64,000 nucleotides of DNA from Planctomycetota bacterium (lineage in GTDB: Bacteria > Planctomycetota > Phycisphaerae > WQYP01): NCBI GenBank assembly GCA_021805985.1, contig JAJZDN010000017.1:1-64000 (forward strand). The letters run 5' to 3'. Position 1 is the first letter of the stretch, and every line of letters begins with the position of its first letter. The position numbers and the translations under genes were made by a program. Of this stretch, positions 8,230-16,385 are shown in pieces. Under the pieces are notes generated by a model. It was not told the DNA's origin, ran no database searches, and was given only the letters and a program-made list of their open reading frames with translations.

Positions 8230-8865
8230 TTATTTCGCGGCTTGATAAATCTCCGCCACTTTTGCCCAGTTGACCACTTCCCACCAATTGGTGATGTACT
8301 CGGGCCGGCGGTTTTGGTATTTGAGGTAATAGGCGTGTTCCCATACATCCAGGCCCATGATCGGCTTGCCCGACAACCCGCAAACGGCCTCGCCCATCAG
8401 TGGATTATCCTGATTGGCGGTTGAACCAATGGCGAGTTTGCCATTGTTTAGAACCAGCCAGGACCAACCTGAGCCAAAGCGTTTGGTCGCAGCTTCCCCG
8501 AAACGGGTCTTGAAATCCGCAAATGATCCAAAGGTGGAGTTAATCGCGGCGGCCAGATCACCGGTAGGCTCTCCGCCACCGCCCTTGCCCTTGGGGGCCA
8601 TGATTTGCCAGAACATGCTGTGATTGGCATGGCCACCGCCGTTGTTGCGTACCGCGGTACGGATGTCTTCGGGTACGGAAGCGAGATCTGCGACCAGTGC
8701 TTCCACACTTTTGGTTTCTAAAGCGGGTTTGCCGGCGACGGCATTGTTCAGATTGGTCACATACGCACCGTGATGCTTGCCATGGTGAATCTGCATGGTT
8801 TGGGTATCAATGACAGGTTCCAGTGCGCTAAAGTCATAGGGTAAAGAAGGAAGTTGAAAAGCCAT
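8230..8865 (-). CDS. sodA: Superoxide dismutase, Mn-type
   Basis: 211-aa Fe/Mn superoxide dismutase converting superoxide to peroxide and oxygen, cytoplasmic. Metal ligands fit His27 (IHHGKHH), His82 (HANHSMFW), Asp173 and His177 ([11 protein letters not shown]). Gly-rich GGGHANH together with Gln152 in TANQDNPL is the arrangement usual for Mn rather than Fe enzymes; cambialism cannot be excluded. Normal length. The tandem R2 array ends 2 bp past the stop codon. Confidence 0.95.
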   Translation of the reverse strand: MAFQLPSLPYDFSALEPVIDTQTMQIHHGKHHGAYVTNLNNAVAGKPALETKSVEALVADLASVPEDIRTAVRNNGGGHANHSMFWQIMAPKGKGGGGEPTGDLAAAINSTFGSFADFKTRFGEAATKRFGSGWSWLVLNNGKLAIGSTANQDNPLMGEAVCGLSGKPIMGLDVWEHAYYLKYQNRRPEYITNWWEVVNWAKVAEIYQAAK

Positions 8866-8981
8866 GATGGAACTCCTGAAAAAAGATTACCAATTATACG
8901 GGCCACTAACGTGCGGCACTGTTTTCACTATCGTTATTGTAGCACAATTTCGCACGCGGCAAGGCCGCAATGCGTGGGAAT

Positions 8982-10619
8982 TTACTGCGCTATTGAATAG
9001 CTAACGATTTTATCGCTTGATGAAATCTTTATATTGGCCGTTGCGCCCTCATGCACGGTAACAGTTTGCAGCCAGACGCGCATTTGTCCGGCGGTGTGGG
9101 TCCAGATCAGGACAGTGTAGTGGGCCGGTCCGAGTTTAATGGGTTTGGTTAGCGCCCCCTGGGCGTTAAGCGTTCTCGCCGCTACGCGCTGGCTGGCCAG
9201 CAACGGCTTGATGGTATGGCGGAAGTAGCTGCGCATGCGCGTGAGGGACGTATTGGTATTGGTGCCCACCTGAGACGCAAATAATACAGGTAATAGCTGC
9301 GCCCATGCCGCGTCATGCTGCAATCGCAGATTCAAGGCGTTTTGATGGTACATGATCGTCATGGTCGTATTGGGCGTTCCATTGATTTGGGTATCCGACC
9401 AGGGCGGCTTGCCGGCAGCCATGGCTCGGCGAATTCGCCCCAGCCTGGCCGATGCGGGTTGCATGACCATACGCACCGCGCCCATGCGCGTTTCGGAGGG
9501 GAGAATCCACAACTTTACAGGGGCCGATGAAAGGTTCTTGGCCGCTAACTGCACGGTCAGAGAAGAATTATTGTAAGGCAGTTGCGGATAAGCCGACGCG
9601 CGCAGGGGCACAAGTTTTTCAGCGGACAGGCTCGTGAGGTCCACACTGGCGGTCTGCTTCATATGCAGGGCCAAGGGGTGGTCGCTGGAGGGGATAAGGA
9701 ATATCCAGTCTTGTATTACCTGCCGATGTCCATGCACCGTTCGGTAATCATCGACCATGGCATTGTTAAGCTTCACCGGCGTATATTGCCGGCCATCCTT
9801 AAGATATCCGCTGGGAAAATACATTTTTCCGCCCGTGGTGACCAATTGCACTTCTGCCGGTGTTAATCGAAAATAACCCTGGTCCGAGCTGACATTGGGT
9901 TGGGCGCTGCCATGCTTTACTTCTGTGCGGATTAAAATAGCCTGTTTTCCCGCAGCGGGAATACCATACTGCTTAATCAATGCTAGCGGCAGCGGGCCGG
10001 CAAAGGGAACATGCAGCAGACTTTGTGGAAGGGCTTTGGCCCCAGCGTATTGCACGGTATAACGGTCGGCATACCATTGCCGGAGGGGTTGCGGGTTGTA
10101 CTTGCTAAAGGGTTGGCCGCCCACGCTTCGGCCGCTGACCATGCCCCAGAGGCTGGTAACAAAACCGTCCGGGTCCAGCCACAGCCCGCTGGGTGAATTA
10201 CTGGCCAAATCCGCGGCCGAGCTGTATCGCGAATATCCCAGAATACTGCTGGGCATCGGCAGCATCTGCACGCCCACCATCACCGAACCGATTAAAATCA
10301 TGGCGGTAAAAAAGCCAAAAACACCTCCGACGATGCGCGACGGCCACAGCGGTAATTCCACATCGCCGCGAATCAGGTAGTCAAAGGCGGTGCGAATGAG
10401 CGAAAAAGCCAGGAAAAAAACCAGTATAAACGTAACGCCGTAAGCAAAATCAGGGCGATGATTCAGAATCGGCTTCGCCCACGCCTGATAGACCCCCATG
10501 GCCAGGGTAGAGGCAAAGAAACTGGCGCACAGCAGAAGCAACGCTGACAAAGGCCCCTCATTGGCCATATAAAGCGCAAAGAGGATGATGAACAACAGTA
10601 CGATGAATTGAAGAATCAT
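8982..10619 (-). CDS. CvpA-like membrane protein with large C-terminal domain
   Basis: 545-aa protein. Residues 1-130 form four hydrophobic segments in the pattern of the CvpA family (colicin V production/RNase-toxin-associated membrane proteins), including SRIVGGVFGFFTAMILIG. The remaining 400 residues have no family I recognise; they look extracytoplasmic and soluble, with no further membrane spans. It is the last of three leftward genes after pilT and the GspE-like gene (69 bp from the latter), which suggests an envelope or pilus-related role. The first 120 residues alone support the CvpA call. Confidence 0.72.
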   Translation of the reverse strand: MILQFIVLLFIILFALYMANEGPLSALLLLCASFFASTLAMGVYQAWAKPILNHRPDFAYGVTFILVFFLAFSLIRTAFDYLIRGDVELPLWPSRIVGGVFGFFTAMILIGSVMVGVQMLPMPSSILGYSRYSSAADLASNSPSGLWLDPDGFVTSLWGMVSGRSVGGQPFSKYNPQPLRQWYADRYTVQYAGAKALPQSLLHVPFAGPLPLALIKQYGIPAAGKQAILIRTEVKHGSAQPNVSSDQGYFRLTPAEVQLVTTGGKMYFPSGYLKDGRQYTPVKLNNAMVDDYRTVHGHRQVIQDWIFLIPSSDHPLALHMKQTASVDLTSLSAEKLVPLRASAYPQLPYNNSSLTVQLAAKNLSSAPVKLWILPSETRMGAVRMVMQPASARLGRIRRAMAAGKPPWSDTQINGTPNTTMTIMYHQNALNLRLQHDAAWAQLLPVLFASQVGTNTNTSLTRMRSYFRHTIKPLLASQRVAARTLNAQGALTKPIKLGPAHYTVLIWTHTAGQMRVWLQTVTVHEGATANIKISSSDKIVSYSIAQ

Positions 10620-10687
10620 CTAGAATCTTCCAATGCGCTGCGGCGTTTGAATTGCGATCCGGCAAGCAATACAAACGCCTGTGTCAC

Positions 10688-12454
10688 TTAACTGTTTCCA
10701 GCGGACGATCCGCCGGCCCGCGAGTTACCGGCACCCGTGGCACCGGCCTGAGATTGCCCCGGTATCTTTCCGGATTGGTCGGCACTGGCTTTGGCGTTGC
10801 CCGAAACGGAAGCTTTGGGCTTGGCTGCCTTTTTATCGGGAGTGCATACGCGAATCACTTCCTGGATCGACGTAATTCCCAAAGCAAATTTTCTAAAGCC
10901 GTGCTCTACCAGGAACATCATATTATTTTTACGAGACAAGGTGCGGATTTCTTCCGCCGGCCGCCCAGTGGCAATAGCCCTGCGAATTTCGTCATTGATT
11001 ACAAGGATCTCAAATATTCCGGTTTGTCCACGATAACCCAGGCTGGCACAATCCGGACACTTTATTAAGTTCCCCTTCTGATCCCGCGATGGTTGCGTGT
11101 TGGCCTTATAGGCCGAGAGATCGCGACCGATGGGCAAGTTCAACTTGGCCAGCATCGCTTCATCGGGTTGATAAGCGATTTTGCATGTCGGGCAAAGCAG
11201 TCGCGCCAACCGCTGGGATATGATGGCCCGCAAGGGCGTTGCGGCCACCTGGTTGTCGGGCAAAACCTTGCGCCATAGCTCCAGGGCGGCAAGGGCATCG
11301 GTGGCTCGCAAGCCAACATAAACGCGATGCTCTTCACGAGAATATTTTGCAATCAATTCTGCGGTTGCCGCGTCCGGGCATTGCGCCACCATCAGAACAT
11401 GCGGATCTTTGAGCATGAGGCTTTGCAGTGCTTTTGAGTGGCTTGCGTTGGCCGCTGCGGGGTCAAAGCGGGTTAAGGAGATGGATTCAAAATCGGCCCG
11501 TGGGTTAATTTCAAAGGTGTTGATGCTGGTGGTATACGCGTCATGATTAGACAGCAGAGAATAGAGCGTGGTTGTCCGGCCCATGTGCGGGGGGGATGAT
11601 ACGATAACCAGCCCTTCATTACCCTGTAGTGCTTCGCGCAATGCCGTGAGTTGTTCGGATGACATGCCCAGGTGATCCAGCGGCATTTTCCAATTATCTT
11701 TGGCGTTTACCTGCAGCCATAACCGTTCACCGGCCGTAGTGCCGCTGGTGTTGGCGGTCCAGTGGACTGGGTTGTTGTCCGCGTCGCGGGTGGTAAATGT
11801 TGCCGATTGCGGCCGCCGCCGCTCTTCCAGCGAAAGGCCGGTCAGTTGTTTGACGGATTGGATCAACGGTTCGGCATTGGTGCGCTGCATTCCGGATTGT
11901 GGATATGCCACGCCGTCGGTGCTGAAGGACATTTCATAAGCCTGAGACGACGGCATAAGATCGATGCGCTGTGCCCGGTTTTCCAAGCCTTGTATCAGCA
12001 ACTGATCCAGCAACACCACGCCATTGTACCCGGGGTCTTCTACCGCCGGCAGATGCAGCGGTCTACCCCCCTTACCTTCATACCGTAAGCCCAGTTGTGA
12101 AACAGATTTTTTGGCCCGCCGCCCGGCAGAGAATTGCTCCATGTGGCCGGATATAACACCCAGCAGATCACCCGATGATCCCAGCACCTGCACGCGCGTG
12201 CGCCAGTAATAGCCCAGTAAAGCACCGGGAATAAATATGTTCAGTATGAGTGCAAACCAGAAGTTTGGAACCAGTATCCAGATCGCCAGGAGAATGGCAA
12301 CCGATCCCAGCAAGGTGCCTTTCCATATGAGGGCTGGTTGTTCGGGCATGTTGGGCAAATCATTGTCAATCCAGACAAGAAAGCGTCCCCAGAGCGCCAG
12401 AATGGCAACCGCCACCACAATATAGATGATATTTACGTACATCAAAGCAATCAT
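10688..12454 (-). CDS. Membrane-anchored GspE/PilB-like ATPase with degenerate nucleotide-binding motifs
   Basis: 588-aa protein. The N-terminus has two or three membrane spans (about residues 8-25 and 50-85), unusual for a GspE/PilB protein. The C-terminal half is a type II/IV secretion ATPase, but the Walker A reads SPPHMGRTTTLY with Arg where Lys is required (about residue 293), and the Walker B region reads DPHVLMVAQCPD, with Gln in place of the catalytic Glu of GEIRD (about 358). The zinc tetracysteine is intact (CPTC about 421-424; CPDC about 466-469). The tail is Ala/Gly/Ser/Lys-rich. The ATG at 12454 is preferred because AAGG lies just upstream; 12442 and 12490 are alternatives. It sits between pilT and the CvpA-like gene. 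It is probably a structural or regulatory pseudo-ATPase. Confidence 0.82.
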   Translation of the reverse strand: MIALMYVNIIYIVVAVAILALWGRFLVWIDNDLPNMPEQPALIWKGTLLGSVAILLAIWILVPNFWFALILNIFIPGALLGYYWRTRVQVLGSSGDLLGVISGHMEQFSAGRRAKKSVSQLGLRYEGKGGRPLHLPAVEDPGYNGVVLLDQLLIQGLENRAQRIDLMPSSQAYEMSFSTDGVAYPQSGMQRTNAEPLIQSVKQLTGLSLEERRRPQSATFTTRDADNNPVHWTANTSGTTAGERLWLQVNAKDNWKMPLDHLGMSSEQLTALREALQGNEGLVIVSSPPHMGRTTTLYSLLSNHDAYTTSINTFEINPRADFESISLTRFDPAAANASHSKALQSLMLKDPHVLMVAQCPDAATAELIAKYSREEHRVYVGLRATDALAALELWRKVLPDNQVAATPLRAIISQRLARLLCPTCKIAYQPDEAMLAKLNLPIGRDLSAYKANTQPSRDQKGNLIKCPDCASLGYRGQTGIFEILVINDEIRRAIATGRPAEEIRTLSRKNNMMFLVEHGFRKFALGITSIQEVIRVCTPDKKAAKPKASVSGNAKASADQSGKIPGQSQAGATGAGNSRAGGSSAGNS

Positions 12455-12592
12455 TCCTGCCTTCGCGCGTAGATTCCGGCACCATGCCACGCGCCGCCAA
12501 ATGCAAAACTTACCATGATCTCGCTAATTAAGCCAGAGATTTTTAATCGGAATCATCCTTGACGCGCACGCCACAGCACCTGCGGCAGGGGG

Positions 12593-13726
12593 TTAACTCG
12601 TACGGATACCCTTCATGCGCATGCGTAATTCATCTGGATTGGGCGATGCAATATAAGCCTCTTTGTGCGTAATGGTCTCGCTGGCCACCAGATCGCACAG
12701 CATGTCGTTGAAGTCAATCATCCCGGCTCCGCGCTCGGACCGGATCACCTGAGTCAACTCATTTTCCCGGCCTTCAAGAATATATTTTCTGACCGAGGGT
12801 GAATTTAACATGACCTCTACCACCGGGACTCGGCCAATGGCCGGATCAATGGCGGGCACAAGCTTTTGGAAAATAATGGCCTTCATATTGTTGGCAATCG
12901 CCTGACGCATGTTCATGTGCATATCGGGAGGGAACAATTCCAGCACACGTGTGATGGCTCCCGGAGCACTGGCAGCGTGGATCGTGGAAAACACCATGTG
13001 CCCGGTTTCCGTGGCCTGTACCGCCGCCTGAAATGTCAGACGGTCACGCATTTCCCCAATCAAAATAACATCGGGGTCTTCACGCATCATGTAGCGGATC
13101 GCCATTTCAAAGCTTTCAACATCCAGGCCCACTTCGCGCTGGTTGATAAAGGCTTTCTGATCTACATAGGTGTATTCAATGGGATCTTCAATGGTGATAA
13201 TATGGCATGACCGCCGATCATTAACCTGTTGGAGCATCGCGGCGATGGTGGTGCTTTTGCCGCTGCCGGTGATGCCCGCCAGCATGACCAGGCCCTGTTC
13301 ATTTTCTGCAATTTTTTCAAAAACTTCGGGCAGGTGTAACTGGGCGAAATTCGGAATTTTCGGATTAATGCGCCGTGCCGCCAAGCTTACCATACCGCGC
13401 TGGCGAAAAATATTGACGCGGAATCGCTCGGTCGGGCCTATGGCGTAGGCGATATCCAGCGATCCGCGATGCAGGAAATCATGCCATTGCTCTTCAGTGA
13501 GCATTTCTTTGACCATCGCTTCGATTTCTGCATTGCTTAGCGGTGTGCCGGTAGTCGGAAGCAGCCGACCGGATTTGCGCACACGCGGCAGTACATCGGC
13601 CTTGATGTGCAAATCGCTGCCTTCCACCTTGGTGACAACATCAAAATATTTATGAATCTTCGGCGTTCCTCCGCGCTTGGAAGATTCGGCGACTTCAACT
13701 TTTATACTCTGCGATTCTTTCGTCAT
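12593..13726 (-). CDS. pilT: PilT-family twitching-motility ATPase
   Basis: 377-aa hexameric ATPase of the PilT/PilU branch, which powers retraction of type IV pili at the inner membrane. All motifs are intact: Walker A GITGSGKST, Asp box IITIEDPIEY, Walker B DPDVILIGEMRD and His box ATETGHMVFSTIHAAS. The N-terminal domain has the usual SDLHIK. It opens the leftward pilT/GspE-like/cvpA-like cluster, with 138 bp to the next gene. No pilB, pilC or pilQ gene is present in the window. Confidence 0.93.
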   Translation of the reverse strand: MTKESQSIKVEVAESSKRGGTPKIHKYFDVVTKVEGSDLHIKADVLPRVRKSGRLLPTTGTPLSNAEIEAMVKEMLTEEQWHDFLHRGSLDIAYAIGPTERFRVNIFRQRGMVSLAARRINPKIPNFAQLHLPEVFEKIAENEQGLVMLAGITGSGKSTTIAAMLQQVNDRRSCHIITIEDPIEYTYVDQKAFINQREVGLDVESFEMAIRYMMREDPDVILIGEMRDRLTFQAAVQATETGHMVFSTIHAASAPGAITRVLELFPPDMHMNMRQAIANNMKAIIFQKLVPAIDPAIGRVPVVEVMLNSPSVRKYILEGRENELTQVIRSERGAGMIDFNDMLCDLVASETITHKEAYIASPNPDELRMRMKGIRTS

Positions 13727-13773
13727 GCGACCGTTATCCTTATTGTTAAAAATAAAACTTACAATACACGCGA

Positions 13774-14463
13774 CTAAAAAGCCAGACCATCCAGGGTTTT
13801 TAACCCCAACGTTTCCTGAACAAAAAAGGGTTCCGCGAATTGGCGGCGAATCGTGCCGCCGAAATATCCGTTGATATTTTCAATGTAAGGGAGGATTTCC
13901 CATTGCGATTCTGCCGGCCGCCCCGTACTGAATTGCGATTCATAACACCGTACCGCCCGTCGTTTAACATCCATGGTATCCGTAACATCCAGACAGAATG
14001 AGGCCGGAAAATTAAACCGCAGGTGCGAGCAGAAATAGTAGATCAACCGCAGCGGATAAAACGGTTCGCCCGGAATGTCGGATTTTGTCAGCTTGGCGTC
14101 AAACCGGGCATCTTCCGCAATTTGGGTCACCTGCCGATGATCCGGGTGCGCATCATGGGGGTAGGGAAGAAATACGATATCCGGTCGAAGGCGACGAAAC
14201 ACGGCTGCGGTGGCATGGCGCGCCGCAAGGCTCCAGGTCACTTCACGATTTTTCAGGCCCAATGACAGGCGGTTAGCTCCCAAAATCTTCGCGGCCGCGG
14301 CGGATTCGGCAGCTCGCGTTTCCGGTGTACCGAAGGGCGTAGGCTCTCCGTTGGTCATGTCCAGCAGCGTTACGCAGTGGTTCTGCCGGGTCAGCAGTGC
14401 AATGGTAGCGCCCATAGCAATTTCCTGATCGTCGGGATGAGGTCCAATTACCAGAATGTTCAT
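13774..14463 (-). CDS. PIG-L/LmbE deacetylase, BshB1-like
   Basis: 229-aa zinc deacetylase. The metal-binding GPHPDDQE (residues 7-14) and HDAHPDHRQ motifs are typical of PIG-L proteins that remove acetyl groups from GlcNAc-linked metabolites. The layout NGEPTPFGTPETRAAES and SFCLDVTDTMDVKRRAV with YESQF is what bacillithiol-pathway BshB1 proteins carry, so GlcNAc-malate deacetylation is the best guess. Other bacillithiol genes (bshA, bshC) are not in the window. It lies 61 bp downstream of the citrate synthase gene and 47 bp upstream of pilT, all leftward. Confidence 0.86.
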   Translation of the reverse strand: MNILVIGPHPDDQEIAMGATIALLTRQNHCVTLLDMTNGEPTPFGTPETRAAESAAAAKILGANRLSLGLKNREVTWSLAARHATAAVFRRLRPDIVFLPYPHDAHPDHRQVTQIAEDARFDAKLTKSDIPGEPFYPLRLIYYFCSHLRFNFPASFCLDVTDTMDVKRRAVRCYESQFSTGRPAESQWEILPYIENINGYFGGTIRRQFAEPFFVQETLGLKTLDGLAF

Positions 14464-14524
14464 AGTATCAAGCCCGATAAGCGCGGAGGGGTTTCATTTC
14501 CACCGCGCGGTAAGACCCATTGCC

Positions 14525-15664
14525 TCAGCGGGATTCAAACGATTTCCAGTGCTGATTGCGCGGCCCGATATATTCCGCGCGGGGCCGGATCAGCTTGTTG
14601 TTCGAATATTGCTCCAGAATGTGGGCAATCCATCCACTGGTCCGGCTGATGGCGAAAATCGGAGTAAAAAGATCAGCCGGTATATGCAGGTAGTGATAGA
14701 CCGACGCGCTGTAAAAATCGACATTCGGTTTCAGATTTTTTGTTCGCACCACCAGATCTTCAATGCGCACGGACATTTCATACCAGCGCTGCTGCCCGGT
14801 CAGCGTGCCGAGCTGGCGCGACATTTCCTTAAGATGCCGCGCCCGCGGATCGCCATTTTTATATACAGCGTGTCCAAAACCCATAATTTTTTCGTGGTTA
14901 TCCAGCTTGGCTCGGATATAGGCATCCACGGTGTCGGGATTGCCGATTTCGTTAAGCATCCGCATGACCTGTTCGTTGGCTCCGCCGTGCAGCGGGCCTT
15001 TCAAGGCGCAAATGGCGGCTACCAGCGCCGAGTGCATATCGGTCAGCGTGCCGGCCGCCACACGCGCTGCAAATGTGCTGGCATTTAATTCATGATCCGC
15101 GTGCAGAATATAAGCTTTGTCCAAGGCGCGTGTGGCCAACGGTTCGGGTGAACGCCCGGTGAGCATATATAAAAAATTTGCCGCCAGGTTCAAGTCGCGG
15201 CGGGGTACCAAAGGTTCGCGATCATTGCGGATACGATCATACGCCGCTACGACACTGGCCATTTGACCTAAAATACGCAAGGATTTTCGCTGATTGGCCG
15301 CGGCAGACATATCTTCTGATTCAGCGTCAAACATGGCCATGGCACTGGCGGCTGTGCGTAGAGCTTCCATCGGCGTGCTGCGCCGGGGAAAGGATTTCAT
15401 CATGGCCAGCAGCCCTTCAGGCAATTGTGCCTGCTGGGCAATGGATTGGCGTAAATCATCCAGTTCGCCACGTGTTGGCAGGCGCCCATTCCAAAGCAGA
15501 AATACCACCTCTTCAAAGGTAGAATTTTCCGCCAGTTCATCAATGGAAATACCGCGATAGGTCAGCACGCCGTTTTCAATGGAGCAAATAGAAGAGCTTA
15601 ACGCCACGATGTCACGCAGGCCTCCGCTGGTTGCGGCGACGGTAGCCATGGGGGTCTGAGTCAT
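14525..15664 (-). CDS. Citrate synthase (short form)
   Basis: 379-aa citrate synthase condensing oxaloacetate with acetyl-CoA. Catalytic residues are visible in YILHADHELNAST, GFGHAVYKNGDPRA and NVDFYSASVYHYL. It resembles the CitZ or 2-methylcitrate synthase size class and lacks the extra N-terminal domain of the Gram-negative GltA at 57.2 kb. Methylcitrate synthase activity cannot be excluded, though no prpB or prpD lies nearby. The ATG at 15664 has GAGGAG 7 nt upstream; a TTG at 15679 would be the only longer start. An intrinsic terminator lies 80 bp upstream of the start, with a sigma-54 promoter beyond it, so expression may depend on read-through or on a separate proximal promoter. Confidence 0.93.
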   Translation of the reverse strand: MTQTPMATVAATSGGLRDIVALSSSICSIENGVLTYRGISIDELAENSTFEEVVFLLWNGRLPTRGELDDLRQSIAQQAQLPEGLLAMMKSFPRRSTPMEALRTAASAMAMFDAESEDMSAAANQRKSLRILGQMASVVAAYDRIRNDREPLVPRRDLNLAANFLYMLTGRSPEPLATRALDKAYILHADHELNASTFAARVAAGTLTDMHSALVAAICALKGPLHGGANEQVMRMLNEIGNPDTVDAYIRAKLDNHEKIMGFGHAVYKNGDPRARHLKEMSRQLGTLTGQQRWYEMSVRIEDLVVRTKNLKPNVDFYSASVYHYLHIPADLFTPIFAISRTSGWIAHILEQYSNNKLIRPRAEYIGPRNQHWKSFESR

Positions 15665-15737
15665 ACGATTACTCCTCAACGCACATCAGAGATCCTAATA
15701 ATACACACTGTATGTTGAATCGTATAGTTTTCAGCGC

Positions 15738-15778
15738 AATAAAAAAGCCGTGTGGAGGAGGGTAGGTCCACACGGCTT
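15738..15778 (-). terminator. Strong intrinsic terminator upstream of citrate synthase
   Basis: On the minus strand AAGCCGTGTGG, a 12-nt loop, CCACACGGCTT and then TTTTTTATT. The stem is a perfect 11 bp (15745-15755 with 15768-15778). The loop carries CCCTCCT, complementary to Shine-Dalgarno sequences. It faces the citrate synthase gene, so transcripts from the sigma-54 promoter would end here. Confidence 0.88.
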
Positions 15779-15970
15779 GGCGGAGGAGGAAACGAGTTTA
15801 AGTGATAGTGTATGGTGCAGATCACACCAGCACAGACCTCCAAGGTGTGCCCGGGAAGCGGTGGCCCTGCGCCATACCAAACCATATTCACTTGTCATAT
15901 TCGAGCACCGTCACGTTCTTGCGGCCCCGAATTTCTTGCACTCTCTGTCTCTCCCGCGGTCCTTGCCGCA
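15738..15970 (-). ncRNA. Candidate sigma-54-dependent small RNA or attenuated leader
   Basis: About 230 nt between a consensus sigma-54 promoter and an intrinsic terminator. No convincing ORF: the only in-frame reading (GTG near 15891) runs through the terminator stem and beyond. Two C-rich stretches, CCTCCTCC (minus strand of 15782-15789) and CCCTCCT in the terminator loop, could pair with ribosome binding sites, including the GAGGAG of the citrate synthase downstream. A hairpin TGGTG-tgatctg-CACCA lies in the middle. Either a trans-acting sRNA or a 5' leader with attenuation would fit. The 5' end is inferred from the promoter. Confidence 0.6.
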
Positions 15971-15980
15971 CGCTAGATAT

Positions 15981-15998
15981 ATTGCAACTCTCGTGCCA
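15981..15998 (-). promoter_or_regulatory. Sigma-54 (RpoN) promoter
   Basis: The minus strand reads TGGCACGAGAGTTGCAAT, matching the sigma-54 consensus TGGCAC-N5-TTGCA at every conserved position (GG at -24, GC at -12). Start of transcription is expected near 15970. The enhancer-binding activator is unknown; bases 15999-16385 hold no gene and could contain its sites. Confidence 0.8.
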
Positions 15999-16385
15999 GT
16001 TCGACCTGTGGCTGATTTTACTTTTAAAATTCTCGCCCCATGGCGGCCATGGAATTAATGAACCGGATTTTAATTGAAAAAAAGCAGGGCCTTTTGCCTT
16101 ATTATTGGACCGTCTTGGTTAAAGAACCCAGAAGGAGCATTAAAACAGGTGTGTGCCCAGGCCGGGCATCCCCTTAACCCAATGCCTAAAGTTAGTGCAT
16201 CAGCCGCCTGTGATGCTTATACGCCATGCAACGTGCTACTGCGGCGTGCGTAACACAATGGGGCGTTCCTGAGATTTGCGGGAATCGCTCCGGCAAGCTA
16301 AAACTGTTGCCGTACGCCCGCTCTGTGCCGGGGAACCTTGCCGGATTTTCAGAAGTGACCGGCGCAACCAAGATAAGGATCCGTT
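15999..16385. other. Spacer upstream of GT87 gene and of the sigma-54 promoter
   Basis: No credible gene on either strand; the short ORFs overlap one another and lack ribosome binding sites. It must hold the rightward promoter of the GT87 gene and may hold enhancer sites for the leftward sigma-54 promoter. I see no clear inverted repeat to assign to an activator. Confidence 0.4.

Noticed and set aside
15676-15891. 71-codon leftward ORF in the sigma-54 transcript
   Set aside because: Starts with GTG without ribosome binding site and reads straight through the strong terminator stem; no motif.
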